In this document: positions 1 to 5,924 of the stretch, in pieces
How positions within the stretch are numbered: position 1 is the first letter of the stretch
Layout: each line of letters starts with the position of its first letter
Assembly (NCBI GenBank): GCA_016303175.1
Contig: JAEDMF010000106.1
Coordinates: 1-5,924, forward strand
Reading direction: 5' to 3'
From: Bacteroidales bacterium
GTDB taxonomy: Bacteria; Bacteroidota; Bacteroidia; Bacteroidales; UBA932
Length of the DNA stretch: 5,924 nt
Position numbers and translations under genes: made by a program
The notes under the pieces: model-generated
Database searches by the model: none
What the model saw: the letters and a program-made list of their open reading frames with translations, nothing else
Told to the model about the DNA's origin: nothing

Positions 1-2020
1 GGCACAGAGCCTCGTCTATGGTCATCTCACCATCTATCTTGAGATTGGGATACTCGGCCTGCATTTCTGCGACAACGTCGTGCATCATACGGGGAGAGCC
101 CTGCTTGTCCACGCCGAAATTGCTGTAGCTTATCATCGCGATTCGGGGCTCGTCGTTGAAGAAACGCACAGACTCCGCAGTCAGCCTTGCAATGTCCATA
201 AGAGTCTCCTTATCCGGATTCTGGTTGACCAGAGTATCTGCAATATAATACGTACCTCTCTTGGAGTTCACCATATTCATAGTTGCGAAGTGCTTGTAGC
301 CGGGCCTTATTCCGACCACCTCCTTGGCAGCCTTGAAAGTGTTGGAGAACTTGGTGTAAACACCTGTGATGAAGGCATCCGCCTCGCCGGTTTCCACCAT
401 CATCATACCGAAATAGTTGCGCTCGAACATCTTGTCGTTAGCCTCCTCGAAGGTATAGCCCTCGCGGGACTGCTTGTCCGCGAGAACCTTTGCATATTTC
501 TCACGACGCCAAGCCTGGGCATCCTCGAGCAGGTTGACAATCTCTATACCCTCAAGGCTGATATCCATGGCCTTGGCCCTCTTGGTAATCATCTCGGTAT
601 TGCCCAGCAGTATGGGGGTGCATATACCCTCGTTGCGCGCCATTGCGGCGGCCTTTATCATCGTAGGGTGCAGACCCTCGGCGAAAACCACCCTTTGGGG
701 ATGCTGGCGTGCAACTTCATAGATGTTCTGCACCACATTGGTTTCCTGACCCATGCGACGGCGAAGACCGGCCTTGTAGGCTGTCCAGTCGGTAATCACG
801 CGACGGGCAACGCCGCTCTCAATGGCCGCTTTCGCAACGGCGGACGACACCTCTGTAATCAACCTCGGGTCCACAGGCTTGGGAATGAAATAATTCCTGC
901 CGAATACAAGATTCTTCACACCGTACACCTGGTTCACGACATCGGGAACAGGTCTCTTTGCAAGGTCGGCGATGGCGTGGACGGCGGCCAGTTTCATTTC
1001 CTCATTGATAGCTTTCGCATTCACATCCAGAGCTCCCCTGAAGATGTAGGGAAAGCCGATTACGTTGTTTATCTGGTTGGGATAATCGCTGCGGCCGGTG
1101 GACATGAGCACGTCGGGACGGCTGGCAGTGGCATCCTCGTATGTAATCTCGGGAACGGGGTTGGCCAGAGCGAACACAATGGGGTTCTCGGCCATTGACC
1201 TTATCATATCCTGACTGACAACGTTGCCCTTTGACAGGCCCAGAAAGACATCAGCGCCTTTCATCGCCTCGGCGAGGGTGTGCACGTCCCTGCGTTCGGT
1301 CGCAAAGAGTTTCTTCTCGGGAGTAAGATTGGGACGGTCGGAGGTGATTACGCCCTTGGAATCAAGCATTAAGATATTTTCCAGTCGGGCTCCGAGGGCG
1401 ACATAGAGTTTGGTGCAGCTGATTGCCGCTGCGCCCGCTCCGTTCACCACTATCCTGACATTCTCTATCTTCTTGCCGGCAACCTCGAGAGCATTAAGCA
1501 GTCCGGCCGAAGAAATGATGGCCGTGCCGTGCTGGTCGTCGTGCATAACGGGGATGTTCAGATTCTTCTTGAGCCTTTCCTCTATATAGAAACACTCCGG
1601 AGCCTTTATATCCTCAAGGTTGATGCCGCCGAACGTGGGAGCTATCCTCTCGACTGCCTCACAGAACTTCTCCGGGTCCTTTTCGTCCACCTCTATGTCG
1701 AAGACATCTATGCCTCCGTATATTTTGAAGAGCAGACCCTTACCCTCCATTACGGGCTTGCCGCTCATCGCTCCTATATCGCCGAGGCCGAGCACAGCTG
1801 TACCGTTGGAGATTACAGCCACGAGGTTGCCCTTGTCGGTATAGCGGTAAACATCGTCCGGATTGGACTGAATCTCCAGACAGGGATATGCCACTCCGGG
1901 GGAATAGGCCAGCGAAAGGTCTGTCTGGGTGCTGTGGTCTTTTGTGGGGACCACTTCGATTTTTCCCGGGCGCCCCTCCTCGTGATAAAGAAGAGCAGCC
2001 TCTTTTGTTATTTTTGCCAT
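1..2020 (-). CDS. maeB: NADP-dependent malic enzyme, large MaeB type (3' end cut off by window edge)
   Basis: Oxidatively decarboxylates malate to pyruvate and CO2, normally with NADP, in the cytoplasm. I translated the minus strand from the ATG at 2020: 673 codons stay open to the left edge with no stop or frameshift. The N-terminal malic domain shows Tyr39 in 'AYSPGVA', Lys94 in 'MEGKGLLFK', the metal-binding segments 'NLEDIKAPECF' (135-145) and 'MHDDQHGTA' (159-167), then a Rossmann motif 'NGAGAAA' (193-199) and 'ALANPVPE' (284-291). From about residue 430 a phosphotransacetylase-like domain follows ('VVFAEGLHP', 'PILLG', 'YIADTLVNQNP', 'MISYSNFG'). In MaeB proteins this domain is regulatory, sensing acetyl-CoA, rather than a working Pta. 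MaeB proteins are about 760 residues, so roughly 90 are missing. The start lies 5 nt after the metX stop with no Shine-Dalgarno sequence, and the MAKITKEAALLYHEEG opening is typical of the family. NADP rather than NAD preference is assumed from the family. Confidence 0.97.
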   Translation of the reverse strand, partial: MAKITKEAALLYHEEGRPGKIEVVPTKDHSTQTDLSLAYSPGVAYPCLEIQSNPDDVYRYTDKGNLVAVISNGTAVLGLGDIGAMSGKPVMEGKGLLFKIYGGIDVFDIEVDEKDPEKFCEAVERIAPTFGGINLEDIKAPECFYIEERLKKNLNIPVMHDDQHGTAIISSAGLLNALEVAGKKIENVRIVVNGAGAAAISCTKLYVALGARLENILMLDSKGVITSDRPNLTPEKKLFATERRDVHTLAEAMKGADVFLGLSKGNVVSQDMIRSMAENPIVFALANPVPEITYEDATASRPDVLMSTGRSDYPNQINNVIGFPYIFRGALDVNAKAINEEMKLAAVHAIADLAKRPVPDVVNQVYGVKNLVFGRNYFIPKPVDPRLITEVSSAVAKAAIESGVARRVITDWTAYKAGLRRRMGQETNVVQNIYEVARQHPQRVVFAEGLHPTMIKAAAMARNEGICTPILLGNTEMITKRAKAMDISLEGIEIVNLLEDAQAWRREKYAKVLADKQSREGYTFEEANDKMFERNYFGMMMVETGEADAFITGVYTKFSNTFKAAKEVVGIRPGYKHFATMNMVNSKRGTYYIADTLVNQNPDKETLMDIARLTAESVRFFNDEPRIAMISYSNFGVDKQGSPRMMHDVVAEMQAEYPNLKIDGEMTIDEALC

Positions 2021-2025
2021 AGTTT

Positions 2026-3072
2026 TCAGTTATAAGTAAGATCTGTCAAATATTTATTAAATATAGGCTTGAGTATGGCGGAAAGCTGATCATACTCGAG
2101 CAGAAATCCGTCGTGCCCATAAAGGGACTTGATTTCAAAGAAATCCGCATCCTTCAGCGCGGCAACGGTAGCCCTGCCGTGTTTGGGAGGGAATAGAGTG
2201 TCGGTATCAATGCTGATTACAGAGCAATGGGCCTTTATGCCTTCCAGAGCCTTGTTGACGCCTCCCCTGCCTCTGCCTACATTCTGGCTGTCGAGGGAAT
2301 TGGTCAAATACCAGTAGCAATAGGCATCGAAGCGTTTTATCATCTTCTCTCCCTGGTGCTGCTGATAGGTGCAGGCGCGATTGGCGAAAAGTGTATCATC
2401 GTCCGGCTCGCTCTGCCTGTCGTTGTAGCAGTCGAAATTACGATAGGAAATGAGGGCAATGGAACGGGCCGTGGCCAAACCATCCTTGCCTCCCTCGAGG
2501 CTTTCTGCCGCAAGGAAAGTGGGATCTGTGCGCATAGCCATCCTTTGGGACTCGTTGAAGGCGGTCAGCCAGGGAGTCACCCTTGTGGAGGTGGCTAGAA
2601 AGATGGCCTCGCTTACCACATCGGGTTCCATTATTACCCATTCCAGAGTCTGAAACCCTCCGATGGAAGGCCCGAGCATAACATCTATATGGTTGATACC
2701 CAGATGTTTGCGCACGAGTATATTGGCCCTGACTATATCTCTTATGGTGGTCTTGGGGAAGTCCAGCATATAGGGCTTGCCCGTAGCCGGGTTTATACTG
2801 GCCGGACTCGAGGACCCGTAGGGGGAGCAGAGCATATTGACACAAACCACATAAACCTTTTCGGGGTCTATAAGTTTGCCCTCTCCTACCATATCGGGCC
2901 ACCAATCTTCCGGGTTGGAGTTGCCGGTGAGGGCGTGACATATCCACACAACCCTCTCACCCTCAACATATTCCCTCGCGGAACTGTGATATACCAGTTC
3001 CAGGGAGTCGAGACTTCCGCCTGCTTCGAATCCGAAGGGTTCGTCTATGAATATTTTATGTCTTTCTAACAT
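2026..3072 (-). CDS. metX: Homoserine O-acyltransferase MetX (alpha/beta hydrolase fold)
   Basis: Transfers an acyl group (acetyl in most members) from acyl-CoA to the hydroxyl of L-homoserine, the committing step of methionine synthesis. The product is the substrate of the MetY encoded just upstream. The 348-residue protein is of normal length. Visible landmarks are the 'CHALTG' strand (45-50), 'GSSSPASINPATGKPY' (86-101), the nucleophile elbow 'GPSIGG' with Ser136, 'RFDAYCYWYLTNSLD' followed by 'VGRGRGG' (265-271), the acid Asp291 in 'DTLFPP', and His320 in 'GHDGFL'; Ser-Asp-His form the catalytic triad. The elbow differs from the common GGSMGG. Family members can use acetyl-CoA or succinyl-CoA and I cannot settle that by eye, though pairing with MetY favours acetyl. 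The ATG at 3072 lies 4 nt after the metY stop without a Shine-Dalgarno sequence. The TGA stop is 5 nt before maeB. Confidence 0.95.
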   Translation of the reverse strand: MLERHKIFIDEPFGFEAGGSLDSLELVYHSSAREYVEGERVVWICHALTGNSNPEDWWPDMVGEGKLIDPEKVYVVCVNMLCSPYGSSSPASINPATGKPYMLDFPKTTIRDIVRANILVRKHLGINHIDVMLGPSIGGFQTLEWVIMEPDVVSEAIFLATSTRVTPWLTAFNESQRMAMRTDPTFLAAESLEGGKDGLATARSIALISYRNFDCYNDRQSEPDDDTLFANRACTYQQHQGEKMIKRFDAYCYWYLTNSLDSQNVGRGRGGVNKALEGIKAHCSVISIDTDTLFPPKHGRATVAALKDADFFEIKSLYGHDGFLLEYDQLSAILKPIFNKYLTDLTYN

Positions 3073-3076
3073 TCAG

Positions 3077-4366
3077 TCAATTTTTAGCCGCTTCAAGGGC
3101 CTGTTCAATATCAGAAATAATGTCGTCCGGATCTTCCAGACCGATGCTGAGCCTCATCAAATCGGGATCAACCCCAGCCTCGGCGAGCTGCTCGTCAGTA
3201 AGCTGGCGATGGGTATGGGAGGCCGGATGGAGAATGCAGGTATAACAATCTGCCACGTGAGTCTCTATGGTCACCAACCTGAGGGCGTCCATAAAACGAT
3301 TGGCAAATTCCCTTCCTCCGTGCAGAGCAAAGGCCATTACCCCACAAGTGCCCTCCGGCATATATTTCAGCTGCCTGTCGTGCTGGGGGTCGTCCTCCAA
3401 CTGGGTGAACAATATCCACTTGAGTTCGGGACGGCTCTTGAGGTATTCGGCAACCTTCATAGCGCTGGCAGCAACCCTCTCCATACGCAGATGGAGGGTT
3501 TGGAGGCCGAGATTGATATAAAAAGCATTCTGGGGACTTTGGATGGAACCGAAATCCCTCATCAGATGGGTGGTGGCCTTGGTTATATAGGCTGCCTTGC
3601 CGAAGGCCTTGGTATAGGTCAGACCATGATAGGTGGGGTCAGGTTTTGTCAGACCGGGAAACTTGTCAGCATAGGCATCCCAATCAAAGGAACCGCCGTC
3701 CACGATAACCCCGCCGACGCTCACACCGTGGCCGTCAATGTACTTGGTGGTGGAATGGGTGACTATATCCGCTCCCCATTCCAGCGGGCGGCAGTGTATG
3801 GGCGTAGGGAAGGTGTTGTCCACAATGAGGGGCACACCGTGGGCGTGCGCTATGCGGGCCATCTTCTCTATGTCGAGTATCCTTACGCCGGGATTGGTAA
3901 GAACTTCGGCGAAGAACAGTTTGGTATTGGGTCTGAAGGCCTTGGCTATCTCCTCCTCCGGAGCTTCCTGGTCCACGAAACTCACCTCGATGCCTAATTT
4001 GGCAAAGGAAGCACCCAGCAGGTTGAAGGTACCTCCGTAAATGGCTGAGGTGGAAACAATGTGCCCTCCGGCCTCGCAGATGTTCAGACAAGCGAAGAAA
4101 TTGGCGGCCTGACCGGAAGAAGTAAGCATGGCGCCCACTCCCCCTTCCAGCTGATTGATGCGCGAGGCGACCATATCGTTTGTAGGATTGGCCAGACGGG
4201 TATAGAAATATCCTGCATCCTCCAAATCGAACAGGCGCGCCATCTGCTCGCTCGTATCGTATTTGAAGGTGGTACTCTGAACTATGGGCATTTGACGAGG
4301 TTCGCCCTTAGAGGGTGAATATCCGCCCTGCACGCAAATGGTTGCTTTTGATAGTTTCTTCTTCAT
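3077..4366 (-). CDS. metY: O-acetylhomoserine sulfhydrylase (aminocarboxypropyltransferase) MetY
   Basis: PLP-dependent cytoplasmic enzyme that replaces the acyl group of O-acetylhomoserine with sulfide to give homocysteine. I chose the ATG at 4366, which overlaps the ilvE stop by one base (TGATG) and gives 429 residues, the usual length. A GTG at 4381 would add five residues lying wholly inside ilvE and is unlikely. In the 429-residue numbering: 'YTRLANPT' near 55-62 (phosphate contact from the neighbouring subunit), 'SSGQAA' near 83-88 (PLP phosphate), Asp183 in 'IVDNT' (pyridine nitrogen), Lys208 in 'HSTTKYIDGHG' (Schiff base), and 'HPASHTHRQL' then 'MRLSIGLED' near the C terminus (substrate carboxylate arginine). 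The 'FGSIQSPQNAFYINLGLQTL' segment marks the long MetY subfamily rather than cystathionine gamma-synthase or methionine gamma-lyase. The adjacent metX supports the role. It could also accept O-acetylserine. Confidence 0.95.
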   Translation of the reverse strand: MKKKLSKATICVQGGYSPSKGEPRQMPIVQSTTFKYDTSEQMARLFDLEDAGYFYTRLANPTNDMVASRINQLEGGVGAMLTSSGQAANFFACLNICEAGGHIVSTSAIYGGTFNLLGASFAKLGIEVSFVDQEAPEEEIAKAFRPNTKLFFAEVLTNPGVRILDIEKMARIAHAHGVPLIVDNTFPTPIHCRPLEWGADIVTHSTTKYIDGHGVSVGGVIVDGGSFDWDAYADKFPGLTKPDPTYHGLTYTKAFGKAAYITKATTHLMRDFGSIQSPQNAFYINLGLQTLHLRMERVAASAMKVAEYLKSRPELKWILFTQLEDDPQHDRQLKYMPEGTCGVMAFALHGGREFANRFMDALRLVTIETHVADCYTCILHPASHTHRQLTDEQLAEAGVDPDLMRLSIGLEDPDDIISDIEQALEAAKN

Positions 4367-4368
4367 CA
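4364..4368 (-). promoter_or_regulatory. TGATG stop/start overlap coupling ilvE to metY
   Basis: The ilvE stop TGA (4368-4366) shares its A with the metY ATG (4366-4364). Such one-base overlaps commonly allow a terminating ribosome to restart. No Shine-Dalgarno sequence precedes metY, so coupling is the likely means of its translation. The overlap is seen directly; the coupling is inferred. Confidence 0.7.
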
Positions 4369-5427
4369 CAGAATAATACACCAGTTATGCGTATCCGCTA
4401 CCGTACCATCCTGGATGCCTCGCAGGATGTCATACATCTTATGACTGATTTCACCGCAGGCGGGATGCTCGGGGTCGCCGAACACAAAACTCCGGGTCAC
4501 CTGTCCGTCCTTAAGGGCGCTCTTGTCGTCAATTCTGCAGATGGGAGTAATCACAACTGCCGTTCCGCAGGCATTCACTTCATCGAAAGAGGCCAATTCC
4601 TCTACAAGTATCGGGCGTTTCTCCACCGTCAGTCCCATATCGGAGGCGACGCTCTGCAAGGACTTATTGGTAATGGAAGGAAGGACGCTGTCGCTCAGGG
4701 GTGTAACATAGGAAGATCCTTTGATAGCCAGGAAATTGGATGAGCCGAACTCGTCAATCTTGCTGTGTGTTGCAGGGTCCAAGAAGAGGAGCTCTCCATA
4801 ACCTATCTTGTGAGCAAGATTGTATGCATGCAAGGAAGTGGCGTAGTTGGCGGAAAGTTTGAACTGGCCCGTTCCAAAGGGAGCAGCCCTATCATAATCG
4901 CGGGATATCACAGCGGTTTTGGGAGTGAGGCTGCCTGCTCCGGAGTAGGTTCCCACGGGACCGCACATCACAGCGAAGGTGACCTCGGTGGAAGAGGCTA
5001 TGCCAAGCTGGGGATTACAGCCGAAAAGCAAAGGGCGTATGTACAGGGAAGCATTGTAGCCGTAAGGCGGCAGATAATCAATGTTCTGCTTCACGCACTC
5101 TATGCACATATCGATGAACAACTGCTCGTCGGGCACGGCCATGTCCAGATGGGAACCGCTGCGCCTCATACGGGCGGCATTCTCGTCGGGGCGGAAAATA
5201 CGCACCTTGCCGTCCGCGCCCCTGAAGGCCTTGAGGCCCTCGAAGCAGGAACTGCCGTAGTGGAGAACTCCGGCATAAGCATTGAGTTCAACATTGAAGT
5301 TGTCAGTAACCTCGGGAGTACTCCAGACACCGTCTTTGTAACGGCTGACAACCATTGCATTTGTCGTTCTGTGTTTGAAGGCCAAATTAGACCAATCCAA
5401 TTCCGGTTTCATAATTGTATCAAGCAT
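4366..5427 (-). CDS. ilvE: Branched-chain amino acid aminotransferase IlvE (fold-type IV PLP enzyme)
   Basis: Catalyses the reversible last step of leucine, isoleucine and valine synthesis, moving the amino group from glutamate to the matching 2-keto acid. The 353-residue product belongs to the longer bacterial/eukaryotic BCAT II branch (about 340-360 residues). Landmarks are 'LHYGSSCFEGLKAFRG' (55-70), 'RPDENAARM' (79-87), 'LYIRPLLFG' (128-136), the PLP lysine Lys190 in 'GTGQFKLSANYA', Glu226 in 'IDEFGSSNF' (binds the pyridine nitrogen), 'SITNKS' (251-256) and 'CGTAVVITPI' (287-296) for the PLP phosphate. The ATG at 5427 overlaps the end of leuB by 8 nt and has AAGGA six bases upstream. A second ATG at 5412, 7 nt after the leuB stop, would give a 348-residue protein opening MKPELDWSNLAF, which looks like many homologues. 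Position between leuB and metY suggests translational coupling on both sides. Confidence 0.95.
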   Translation of the reverse strand: MLDTIMKPELDWSNLAFKHRTTNAMVVSRYKDGVWSTPEVTDNFNVELNAYAGVLHYGSSCFEGLKAFRGADGKVRIFRPDENAARMRRSGSHLDMAVPDEQLFIDMCIECVKQNIDYLPPYGYNASLYIRPLLFGCNPQLGIASSTEVTFAVMCGPVGTYSGAGSLTPKTAVISRDYDRAAPFGTGQFKLSANYATSLHAYNLAHKIGYGELLFLDPATHSKIDEFGSSNFLAIKGSSYVTPLSDSVLPSITNKSLQSVASDMGLTVEKRPILVEELASFDEVNACGTAVVITPICRIDDKSALKDGQVTRSFVFGDPEHPACGEISHKMYDILRGIQDGTVADTHNWCIIL

Positions 5428-5924
5428 TTAAAATCCTTGCAGCAACCCAGTCTCCGACCTCTGAAGTCGTATGGGGAGCATCGGGATTAAGATCTTCTGT
5501 AACGAAATTTTCATTGATGGAGGCTGCCACTGCCTCGCGTATGGCCTTGCCCTCCTCCATCAGACCGAAGGCATACTCGAACATCATTGCCGCCGACAGT
5601 ATGGTAGCCAGAGGGTTGGCGATGTTCTTGCCTGCTGCCTGAGGATAAGAGCCGTGGATGGGCTCGAATACGGAGGTATGCTCGCCTACTGATGCTGACG
5701 CAAGCAGACCCATAGAGCCGCTGATGCAGCTTGCCTCGTCGGTGAGAATGTCTCCGAAGGTGTTCTCAGTCACCATCACGTCGAAAAACTTGGGACAGCG
5801 CACTAACTGCATGGCGGCATTGTCCACATACATATAATCGGTCTGGACATCGGGATACTGCGGAGCAAGCTCCTGGGCAATCTGGCGCCACAGACGGGAA
5901 GATTCAAGCACGTTTGCCTTGTCC
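5420..5924 (-). CDS. leuB: 3-isopropylmalate dehydrogenase LeuB (C-terminal part only; 5' end beyond window)
   Basis: Oxidatively decarboxylates 3-isopropylmalate to 2-ketoisocaproate with NAD and a divalent metal, the third step of leucine synthesis. The frame is open from the right edge, and the first complete visible codons read DKANVLESSRLWRQ, an internal family signature, so the real start lies outside. About 167 of the usual 350-360 residues are present. Visible are 'YVDNAAMQLVR' (metal aspartate shared across the dimer), 'VTENTFGDILTDEAS' (the other two metal aspartates), 'EPIHGSYPQAAGKNIANP' (NAD-binding loop) and 'LATILSAAMMFEY'. The 'VDNAAMQL' and 'HGS' segments fit LeuB better than isocitrate or tartrate dehydrogenase, and the adjacent ilvE agrees. 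The GTG at 5911 lies inside conserved sequence and is not a plausible start. The TGA at 5422-5420 is overlapped by the ilvE start. Confidence 0.97.
   Translation of the reverse strand, partial: DKANVLESSRLWRQIAQELAPQYPDVQTDYMYVDNAAMQLVRCPKFFDVMVTENTFGDILTDEASCISGSMGLLASASVGEHTSVFEPIHGSYPQAAGKNIANPLATILSAAMMFEYAFGLMEEGKAIREAVAASINENFVTEDLNPDAPHTTSEVGDWVAARILNA
5434..5438 (-). promoter_or_regulatory. Possible Shine-Dalgarno sequence for ilvE
   Basis: AAGGA on the minus strand, six bases before the ATG at 5427 and 21 bases before the alternative ATG at 5412. It supports the upstream start. It also lies in the leuB reading frame (Ala-Arg codons near the C terminus), so chance is possible, and the other starts in this window lack any such motif. 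Confidence 0.45.

Larger units (their letters stand above)
1..5924 (-). other. Apparent operon leuB-ilvE-metY-metX-maeB
   Basis: All five genes are co-directional. The junctions are leuB/ilvE 8-nt overlap, ilvE/metY 1-nt overlap, metY/metX 4-nt gap and metX/maeB 5-nt gap. No intergenic space could hold a terminator or a leader RNA, so a single transcript is the simplest reading. The promoter and any attenuator or SAM-responsive control must lie upstream of position 5924, and the 3' end lies left of position 1. Internal promoters within coding sequence cannot be excluded by eye. Confidence 0.8.

Noticed and set aside
80..1198. Long plus-strand open frame (372 codons) opposite maeB
   Set aside because: It lies fully antisense to a well-conserved malic enzyme frame, has a His/Gly/Val-rich composition typical of antisense shadows, and shows no recognisable motif.
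1..2020. Possibility that the C-terminal part of MaeB is a separate phosphotransacetylase gene (pta)
   Set aside because: The reading frame runs without a break from the malic domain into the phosphotransacetylase-like domain, the standard MaeB layout.
1529..2035. Plus-strand open frame (168 codons) opposite the start of maeB
   Set aside because: Antisense to the malic domain and across the metX/maeB junction. No family resemblance; explained by codon bias of the true gene.
2438..2947. Minus-strand open frame (169 codons) inside metX in another frame
   Set aside because: Overlaps the metX coding frame completely, and its Arg/Gly-rich, low-complexity product matches an alternative-frame reading of a GC-rich gene.
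3047..3997. Plus-strand open frame (316 codons) opposite metY
   Set aside because: Antisense to a complete, motif-rich MetY. Composition is shadow-like and no domain is recognisable.
4366..4381. GTG at 4381 as the start of metY
   Set aside because: It would add five non-conserved residues within ilvE. The ATG at 4366 forms a clean TGATG junction and gives the normal family length.
4765..5490. Plus-strand open frame (241 codons) opposite ilvE and the end of leuB
   Set aside because: Antisense to ilvE with no recognisable domain and no support from context.
1..5924. Riboswitch, attenuator, terminator or tRNA within the window
   Set aside because: Every junction is an overlap or a gap of 5 nt or less, so there is no noncoding room. 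I saw no stem-loop followed by a T-run and no tRNA-like segment at any junction.

Overview
The window is one tightly packed stretch of central and amino-acid metabolism with every gene on the minus strand. Read in the direction of transcription (right to left) the order is leuB (5' part cut off by the right edge), ilvE, metY, metX and maeB (3' end cut off by the left edge). Junctions range from an 8-nt overlap to a 5-nt gap. No space remains for an internal promoter, terminator, riboswitch or RNA gene outside coding sequence, so the five genes look like part of one polycistronic operon that starts upstream of position 5924. No stretch over 300 bases lacks a gene, and I saw no mobile element, CRISPR array, tRNA or rRNA.

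The genes join three pathways. LeuB and IlvE make leucine and carry out the final transamination of leucine, isoleucine and valine. MetX acylates homoserine, and MetY then uses sulfide to form homocysteine directly, so this is the direct-sulfhydrylation route to methionine with no cystathionine step. MaeB is a large malic enzyme (malic domain plus phosphotransacetylase-like domain) that converts malate to pyruvate and reduces NADP. Pyruvate is the precursor of valine and leucine. NADPH is used by ketol-acid reductoisomerase and in sulfate/sulfite reduction, so the grouping makes metabolic sense, although that functional link is inference.

The organism is most likely a member of the Bacteroidota, probably Bacteroidales. 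The reasons are the style of the protein sequences (for example the 'EFGSSNF' segment of IlvE and the 'HPASHTHRQL' segment of MetY), A/T-rich start regions with little Shine-Dalgarno signal at three of the four visible starts, and frequent ATA isoleucine codons in a moderately GC-rich genome. This assignment comes from recognition by eye and not from a search.

I found no undescribed system here. The points most worth a second look are the joining of branched-chain, methionine and malic-enzyme genes in one apparent operon, the translational-coupling junctions, the start-codon ambiguity of ilvE, and the non-canonical nucleophile elbow of MetX.
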